The position numbers were made by a program, and so were the translations under genes. The notes beneath the pieces are model-generated. The model made no database searches. It saw only the letters and a list, made by a program, of their open reading frames with translations, and was not told the DNA's origin. A DNA stretch of 64,000 nucleotides, taken from positions 1,656,806-1,720,805 of the forward strand of contig NW_003314271.1 in NCBI RefSeq assembly GCF_000143415.4, read 5' to 3'. How positions within the stretch are numbered: the stretch's first letter is position 1; each line of letters begins with the position of its first letter. This stretch comes from Selaginella moellendorffii (taxonomy: Eukaryota; Streptophyta; Lycopodiopsida; Selaginellales; Selaginellaceae). Shown one piece after another: positions 58,467-64,000 of this stretch.

Positions 58467-59857
58467 TCAATCCCAGAGGAAAGTTATGTCCCCAGCTCGT
58501 CTTAGCACCATGGCCTGCAAAACCTGCGCAGCAGCAGACATGGAAACGCACTGTACCGGTGAGAAAACCTCCATCCCCTGAAAGCTTGTAGAAATACCGT
58601 AGTACTTGTAGTAATTGTACTTTGAAGTTGCCGGATGAACCGATGAGTCGGAAGCTTGATCCCTGTCCTGCCGCTGCTTTCGCCACTTCTTCTTGACTCG
58701 CCTCGGCCGCGGCGGAGGGATGACATCGTCGAGCTGCATCTGCGAGCTCCCGGGGCGCTCCATCATCTTGCACTTGTCGCAAAACTCGTCGTCGTCGAGG
58801 TCTTCTTCCTGGTGGTAGCGTTGCGATTGTTTGTCTTCGTAGCGTTGCTGGTGTTTGTCTTCGTAGCGCTGGCGTTTATCTTCGTATCGCTGGTTTTTCT
58901 CTTCGTATCGCTGGCTATCTTCTTCATTGTCTCGACTTGGACTTCTCCTGTGGATTCGATCGTGCCGTGAGAAAAGGAGAAAAACGAGAAGACTTCTCTT
59001 GGATACCTGATGCAAATGTTGAAGACTTTGTGTGCCGGCGATCTTCTTCCAGTGTCGTCCTTCTTCCCTACGTAGATCTTGCCTTCGTACGCTTTTTGGC
59101 CGCGAGGGCTCTCTCGGTCGCCATACGAAGATCGTCCGGGAGAGCTTTGAGCCCGGTCGTGCTCGCAGCGAGAGGTTGTAAGCGGGGTCTCGTCATCGTA
59201 GTACTCTTCACGACACGTCTTGTTGCTGCGAGGGCTGATTCTAGGACTCTCTGAAATAAAAAGAAGAAGAAACAATCAGCAAACTTCGATCAATTGAGTT
59301 TTTCTTTTTTACCGAACTTGGGATGTTGGAAGAGAGATCACAAGAGATCACCAGGCTTTTGATCGCGTTTTTGTAGCCGGAGTTGCTCCACCTCGCTCCG
59401 GCACTCCTCCAGCTGCTTGGTAAGCAACTCCCATTTCTTCTCGCATTTCTCGTGCAGCGCCTCGAGATTTAGATTGGGCACGGTCTGTGGCCGCTGCTGC
59501 TGCTGCTGCTTTTGCTTCTCCGCCAGCGCCTAGAACAAGAAACCAAGAAACAAAAAATTTCCATCGTTTAGTTTAGTCGCTTGCTTGCGCCCATTGAAAT
59601 CACGGCTACTCAAAACCTGGCAACCCATGATCGACCACTCTGGGGGATCTAGCCTAGGGCTGGAAGCGTACCTCGGCGCGCCTGGCCACCGCCGCCGACG
59701 CTGGGCGGGAGAGCTTGTAGAAATTTCCATACTCCATGTTGCAAGTGAGCCATCGATCGGGCGAGTCGACGGCAGTGCAGTCGTGGAGCGCCTCGAATGC
59801 GCCGACGCTGGCGTTGGCATTGGGCGTAGGGCTGGGGCTGGAGGAGGCGGCCGCCAT
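58467..59857 (-). CDS. Charged protein with RYEDK repeats, unknown function
   Basis: Four exons (59857-59672, 59529-59352, 59250-59007, 58947-58467) join in frame into 362 residues. Part 1 is MAAASSS...DRWLTCNMEYGNFYKLSRP. Part 2 has a Gln run (KQKQQQQQ) and a coiled coil (LEALHEKCEKKWELLTKQLE). Part 3 is Ser/Arg/Asp-rich (SSPGRSSYGDRESPRGQK). Part 4 has RYEDK-type repeats (QRYEEKNQRYEDKRQRYEDK), FCDKCKMM and PPPRPRRVKKKWRKQRQ. If the weak donor after exon 2 (CCTG|gtgatc) is not used, a shorter protein of 125 residues ending at 59338 results. No family is recognised. It is divergent from the LQY1-like gene, with 149 bp between starts. Confidence 0.5.
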
Positions 59858-60006
59858 CCCAATCGAGCTCCGGAGGAGGGCGGCATTCTCGCCGGATTGC
59901 CACGCAAGACTTAAAAACCTATCCACTTGGCGCGTCGAGATGCACCCACATCAGCTCCTATCCACAACATTTTTAAATTTCTGGCGCCAAAAGTTTTAAA
60001 GTGGCT
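59858..60006. promoter_or_regulatory. Compact divergent promoter
   Basis: Only 149 bp separate the start of the RYEDK-repeat gene (- strand) and the LQY1-like gene (+ strand), so both promoters must overlap here. No TATA box or clear motif pair is visible. Confidence 0.45.
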
Positions 60007-60479
60007 ATGGCGATGCTTTCGTTTTGTTCTCCGAGCGTCTCCCTGCCCTGGAACACGAAATTGGGAGGGAGGAAACGCGATGGAGTAATCTCTCGAGCAG
60101 CGCTCGACAAGGTAAGTTTTCCCGGATGATTTTATGCGAGTGCTGCCATTGCCATACATTCCAGGGGGGAAATTGCGCGACTTGCAAAGGCAAAGGCGCC
60201 ATGGAGTGCAAGGGATGCAAGGTGAGAACTCGACTCCAAAAACCCCCTTGACAAAACAATGTGGCAATCGAATTGGGTTGCAGGGAACTGGCAAGAACAA
60301 GAAGAATGGCAATGTTTTCGAGCGATGGAAGTAAGAAGTTTGGCACAATTCCTTGAGAATCCTCATGGAAGCACTAAATTCTACTCTCCAGATGCTTTGA
60401 TTGCCAAGGCTTTGGATATGTGAGCTGCCCAAGATGTGGCAAAGGTGGATTGACCCCAGAACAAAGGGGAGAAAGATAA
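60007..60479 (+). CDS. LQY1: Plastid DnaJ-type zinc finger protein (LQY1-like)
   Basis: Four exons (60007-60111, 60165-60221, 60284-60330, 60392-60479) give 98 residues in frame. The first about 35 residues (MAMLSFCSPSVSLPWNTKLG) fit a plastid transit peptide. Four CxxC units follow: CATCKGKG, CKGCKGTG, CFDCQGFG and CPRCGKGG, the Cys-rich zinc-binding domain of DnaJ without a J domain. The end GGLTPEQRGER matches, as I recall it, the LQY1 C-terminus. LQY1 is a thylakoid protein disulfide isomerase involved in photosystem II repair. Other plastid DnaJ-zinc proteins (BSD2, PSA2) are alternatives. It is shorter than Arabidopsis LQY1 at the N-terminus. Confidence 0.8.
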
Positions 60480-60484
60480 GGTTT

Positions 60485-61300
60485 ATAAGATTTTTAAGGT
60501 GAAGCGGCAACCAAACCTAATTATATAATTTCTTCATACTTAAACTATTGCAAATGACAACCCATCAGCGCAGCCACACTACTTCGCCAGCATTCCTGTG
60601 GTAGAGGCTGAATTCCACGCTCTTGGTGACGGAGGCTACACGTTTGCACGATGCGATCTTTTTTATCATAGCCCTAAGAAGCTCAGATAGTTTGATGCAA
60701 CACTCTGCCTACTCTGCTGTATCCCTTCACAAATCTCTACAGTGACCGGCGGTGCCAAGGCAATCGACTTGGTGTCACAAAACACTTGACAGCTCACTTG
60801 AAATAAGCCAAAAAAAAAACCAAAATTCAAGCTTAGTGTTAGAGACTTTTTTGCACTCCAGTTTTGCTTTGCATATTTTCTCAACCAGAGGTATTGTCCT
60901 CTTCAAAGAATTTCCAAAACTGTCTTCCTTTGTCTGAATTGGGTGTAAGGTTCCATCGTCTCCCTTCTCACTTAAGTTTTGAACCGACTGCTCCAGAACT
61001 TGTTAGCCATGAACATAATTAGTTGAAGAAGAAAACCTTTGTAATCTCCTCGTAAATTGCCAGTTGAATCTTCTTCGTGCTTCTTGGAAATTGGTTGTTT
61101 CTGCCTCCAGATCCACCTCCAGCTGTTGCATTCTGAATTCCATTCTGGACATCAAAATACTATCAATCTTTAAACTATATAGCTACAATGGGGCAGCTCC
61201 TTACTTGTACGCTGTTGCATGCGTCACACGTGGAAAAAAGCGGAGTGGGCCGTTTGCCACGTCAACTGGAACACTTCGTCATGCTTTAGGGGTTTAGGGT
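60485..61300. other. Intergenic, no supported gene
   Basis: No frame shows a motif. Just before the next gene, ggggtttagggttg (about 61,289-61,302) contains telo-box-type TTTAGGG repeats 15-25 bp upstream of the ATG at 61317. Confidence 0.45.
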
Positions 61301-61316
61301 TGTGCGGGCTGTGGCT

Positions 61317-61974
61317 ATGGCAGGCTCTAGCGGCAGCCAGGGAGGCCTTGAGGTCTGTCCGCCAGAGAAATTTTCTTGCTCTAGCTCGATTTTGTGTAGG
61401 CTTTGTCAGGATGCGGCGAGGACTCTGGCTGGGTGGAGGCCAGGACGAGCTGTCCGCATCTCGATCGAGTTTGCAACGCGCCTCTCTTGCCTCGATTTGA
61501 TGCGCCCTGTGCAATGTATGTGGGTGGGATCTCCATTGCCTGACAATCCCTCGGGATTGAGTGCTTGACTGATCTTTCTCTTTTCTCTCATCGCTTGTTT
61601 GTTGTTTTCCTTGATTTGTTTTTTCCATTTGTCCGCAGCTGCGGTGATCATCGCGAGAATTGGGTGTGCTTGAGCTGCCGAAAAGTCTTGTGTGGACGAT
61701 TCATCAATGGACATATGCTGTCACACTTCCAAGAGTTTGGTCATCCATCGGCTTTAAGCTACAGGTGGAATCTTTGTGTCTTCCTCTCTTGGTTTTTTGC
61801 CTTGTTCGCTCATGAGCTTCCTTGTTTTTCTCTTGCGAATCTGGCAGGGATTTGTCCGTATGGTGTTTCGCTTGCGATAGTTACCTGGATGCTCAAGTTA
61901 TCAGCGAGCTCCGGCCAGCGTTTGATGCCGCGCACGCCATGAAATTTGGCACTCCAGCTCCACTTCGCTGTTAA
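61317..61974 (+). CDS. Free-standing ZnF-UBP (BUZ) ubiquitin-binding protein
   Basis: Four exons (61317-61352, 61400-61515, 61639-61764, 61848-61974) give 134 residues, all junctions in frame. It starts [12 protein letters not shown]. The ZnF-UBP domain covers nearly the rest: [55 protein letters not shown], and [16 protein letters not shown]. The zinc ligands (C/H pairs, C-x2-C, H-x3-H, H of FGHP) and the WCFAC strand are present. This domain binds the free C-terminal glycines of ubiquitin, as in HDAC6 and USP5. No deacetylase or protease domain is attached, so it would act as a ubiquitin-tail adaptor in cytosol or nucleus. The C-terminus FGTPAPLRC is short. Confidence 0.88.
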
Positions 61975-62165
61975 ACCTTCTTTAAAACTTCTACGCTCGT
62001 GCTTTCTCTTTCGCTGTTTGATTCCTTGCCCAGGAGATCTCGAAACAAACAAGTATAAACTAAAAACTTTCCCATGAAATTTATTTCTTCGATCCCGTGA
62101 TCAACAACCAGACAACCAGACAAATATCGTCAGAGATATAAAAACATCACAGGACAGGCAGGATT

Positions 62166-62651
62166 TTACGAGATCTTCGTCGCCGCTCTCTCGAGGCTCC
62201 GGATTCCCAGCCTGAGGTAAAGCTCTTGCTGCTCCTTTGTTTTCTCACTCATGATGCTCATTCCAAAAGACCAGCGGACAATCGTTTTGCTCCCATCGCA
62301 GCTCTTGGCGAGCTTGAGAGTGGCGGAGTAGTCTTGGAGGCCAAAGTTCCCTGCAATTATCTTGTAGCTCATGCTGTACCTGGCGGCGGAGAAGGCCGTG
62401 AGTTCCTCCTCCACCCACCGGAACTTACCATTGCTGCTTGGAACAGACTCAGCGTAGCGGACTCCCGGTTTGATCTCGTAACACTTTCGAATCGTTGGCA
62501 CCCAGGACGCGAGGTCGTAAAAATCCGACACGATCTTCCAGGCTTTGTGGAGTGGGACTGAGATCGTCGCGGCTGCCAATCCGTGAACTCTCTTGTGGTG
62601 ATGCTTGCGATTCCTGGGAGAATGGCTAGCATTGCGATTCGCGAGCTCCAT
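62166..62651 (-). CDS. SRPBCC (polyketide cyclase/Bet v 1-like) protein
   Basis: A single exon of 161 codons. ATG at 62651 is the first in frame (MELANRNASHSPRNRKHHHK); the upstream codons lack ATG. The fold features are VPLHKAWKIVSDFYDLASWV, YEIKPGVRYAESVP, FRWVEEELTAF, YSMSYKIIAGNFGLQDYSAT and IVRWSFGMSIMSEKT, with a C-terminal helix (YLRLGIRSLERAA). This is the START/Bet v 1-like pocket of the plant polyketide cyclase/dehydrase and lachrymatory-factor-synthase-like family, which bind small hydrophobic ligands. The ligand is unknown. A paralogue lies divergently at 63242. Confidence 0.85.
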   Translation of the reverse strand: MELANRNASHSPRNRKHHHKRVHGLAAATISVPLHKAWKIVSDFYDLASWVPTIRKCYEIKPGVRYAESVPSSNGKFRWVEEELTAFSAARYSMSYKIIAGNFGLQDYSATLKLAKSCDGSKTIVRWSFGMSIMSEKTKEQQELYLRLGIRSLERAATKIS

Positions 62652-62659
62652 GCGAAGAA

Positions 62660-63241
62660 CAAGTCTCTGGAGGAAAAAGTCCTGGAAGAACAAAATTTGG
62701 AAGAAACTTGGAAGAAGTTGGGATGAACACGGAAGATCCGGCGAGCGCTTTGGCCGCCGCGACCTCTGGGGTAATTGCGCTGTCGCTATTAAAATTTGTG
62801 TTCCACTGCCACTAGAATACGCACATTGTTTGGCTGGATCTTGCTTTCACACTAAGCAGTGACGCAAGAACTTCTCTATCATCCGCGTGGCACAAGTGGA
62901 TTGGTGACCACTGGCCACGTGTGTCATGCGATACACGATCTGGCCCCGCCGGACGGCCCAGATGTGTCAAAACGGCCAGCGATGCAACGAAGGTGATTGT
63001 ACCACGTGGCTGGCGTTGTGGATGGCTGGAATGTGGCCACGTTGCTAGTATCTGGTACCGTAGGATCTGGTTTAAATGCGCCGAGGTGTTTGTCTCATAA
63101 ACAGTTATCTATCCATCTGTCTCTATAAACTCTGCGTTTCTCCGAGTTGCTGGAGTTTTCTCGCGATCAAGATCTCTGGATTTCTCTTTAGCTCGCTCGC
63201 TCGCTCGCTCGATTTCTTTTTTCTCATCCATTCTTCATACC
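62660..63241. promoter_or_regulatory. Divergent promoter region with two G-boxes
   Basis: About 590 bp between two paralogous SRPBCC genes. Two perfect CACGTG G-boxes lie at 62,916-62,921 and 63,003-63,008, with further ACGT cores nearby (CACGTT near 63,038). G-boxes bind bZIP and bHLH factors and serve ABA or light responses in plants. A (GCTC)5 microsatellite is at 63,191-63,211, 30 bp upstream of the + strand start. Confidence 0.55.
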
Positions 63242-63685
63242 ATGGACTGCCAGAGTGGAGCATATAGAACGCAAGGAATGGTGCTTGGAAGCATTGCGGC
63301 GCCGGTGGAGAGGGTGTGGCGGATCGCGGCGAACTTCTACGAGCTTGGGCGATGGGTTCCGACGGTGGAGGAGTGCCTCCGGATCGAAGAGGGCGTGAGG
63401 CTCGTGAGATCGTTTCCGCGGCCCGATGGGCAAGTGACCTGGGTCAAGGAGAGGATGGTGAGGCTGGATGATGAGAATCACTGCCTGTCCTACGAGATGG
63501 TGGAAGGAAACATGGGACTGGAGGAGTACGATGCCACGCTCGAGCTCTCGCGAGCCGGAACCACGACCACTCTGGTGCGCTGGTCGTTCCAGATGAGCTC
63601 CAGGAGCGCCAAGAACCGGCAGGAGCAAGAGGAGTTCTTGCGGTGGGGGATCAAAAGACTTGGGGAAGCTGCTGCGAGCTACTAG
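63242..63685 (+). CDS. SRPBCC (polyketide cyclase/Bet v 1-like) protein
   Basis: A single exon of 147 codons. The sequence GMVLGSIAAPVERVWRIAAN, FYELGRWVPTVEECLRIEEG, GQVTWVKERMVRLDDENHCL, SYEMVEGNMGLEEYDATLEL, LVRWSFQMSSRSAKN and LRWGIKRLGEAAA has the same order of strands and helices as the gene at 62166-62651, and they are clearly paralogues. It is a small ligand-pocket protein of unknown substrate. This copy lacks the basic His/Lys N-terminal extension of its neighbour. Confidence 0.88.
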   Translation: MDCQSGAYRTQGMVLGSIAAPVERVWRIAANFYELGRWVPTVEECLRIEEGVRLVRSFPRPDGQVTWVKERMVRLDDENHCLSYEMVEGNMGLEEYDATLELSRAGTTTTLVRWSFQMSSRSAKNRQEQEEFLRWGIKRLGEAAASY

Positions 63686-63689
63686 CGCT

Positions 63690-64000
63690 AGCTTCGATAT
63701 GGAAGAAAAGTTCAAGATAGAAATCTATAAACTACTGGAAACCAGCATTGAACAAAGAGAACGTGGGAGAGGGATTTGCTTGGAGTGCCCGGGACCGAAA
63801 GCGTCAAGATTCGCCTTTTTGGAAGCATTGACAATTCTATCTAGTTGCCGAAGATGTGAATCTTAAATCAACTTTAAAAGTTTGAAAGCGTAAAACTAAA
63901 AGTTTTAAACTAACTAAAGAAACCCTAATATCTTGTTGGCTCTCAGCCGTCGATGCACCGTATCCGACGCTCCAGATTGAGTCTGTCATGTGTCTAAATC
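63690..64000. other. 3' flank, no gene seen
   Basis: No coding signal. Near 63,928-63,958 a gaaaccctaa word (reverse telo-box) is followed by cagccgtcgatg, the kind of element seen before other gene starts here, so another gene may begin beyond the window. Confidence 0.35.

Overview
The window is nuclear DNA of a land plant. It has dicistron-free, intron-containing genes with GT-AG introns of only about 45-90 nt, plastid-targeted proteins (CcdA, an LQY1-type DnaJ zinc finger), plant-only families (PLS-type PPR proteins, PLATZ) and telo-box promoters. The very short introns, the intronless PPR genes and the alternation of GC-rich gene islands with AT-rich repeat deserts fit a lycophyte such as Selaginella. 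The genus is an inference; land plant is near certain.

Layout. 1-22,600 is mostly accessory DNA. A decayed pair of convergent genes occupies 1.9-7.4 kb: a + strand gene with permuted amino-methyltransferase motifs and a - strand gene with a ParB/sulfiredoxin-like motif and a proline-rich N-terminus. Between them lie two tandem copies of a Cys/His-rich - strand ORF. A GC-rich minisatellite island (7.48-8.33 kb) sits just upstream of the ParB-like gene. A broken Mutator-like transposase (zinc-ligand domain, DDE-type core, C-terminal SWIM finger) spans 10.46-13.67 kb. The remaining DNA to 22.6 kb is AT-rich and holds several repeat pairs, including a TRIM-like miniature retroelement.

22.7-26.4 kb is a gene island: a pfkB sugar/nucleoside kinase followed 131 bp later by SGF29, the tudor-domain subunit of SAGA, then a broken partial duplicate of SGF29. 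26.9-30.4 kb is AT-rich. 30.4-41.4 kb is a mixed zone: an unrecognised C-terminally membrane-anchored protein with duplicated exons, several broken genes (PPR, transportin-like, TPR-SET) and a three-copy family of small basic proteins.

42.2-49.6 kb is the main housekeeping island: CCDA and cytosolic GAPDH on the - strand, RPL3 on the + strand divergent from GAPDH across a telo-box promoter, and a PLS-type PPR gene. 49.6-54.6 kb is an AT-rich desert with a decayed Ty3/gypsy integrase. 54.6-63.7 kb is another dense island: PLATZ, a second PPR gene, an unrecognised charged-repeat protein divergent from the LQY1-like gene, a free-standing ZnF-UBP protein, and a divergent pair of SRPBCC (Bet v 1/START-like) proteins.

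The intact genes serve plastid biogenesis and organelle RNA processing (CCDA, LQY1-like, two PPRs), chromatin and transcription (SGF29, PLATZ, ZnF-UBP) and basic metabolism and translation (GAPDH, RPL3, pfkB). They are not an operon-like pathway. The most unusual content is the methyltransferase-like/ParB-like pair beside a Mutator-type transposase; in phages that gene pairing is common, and here it appears as a decayed mobile cargo.
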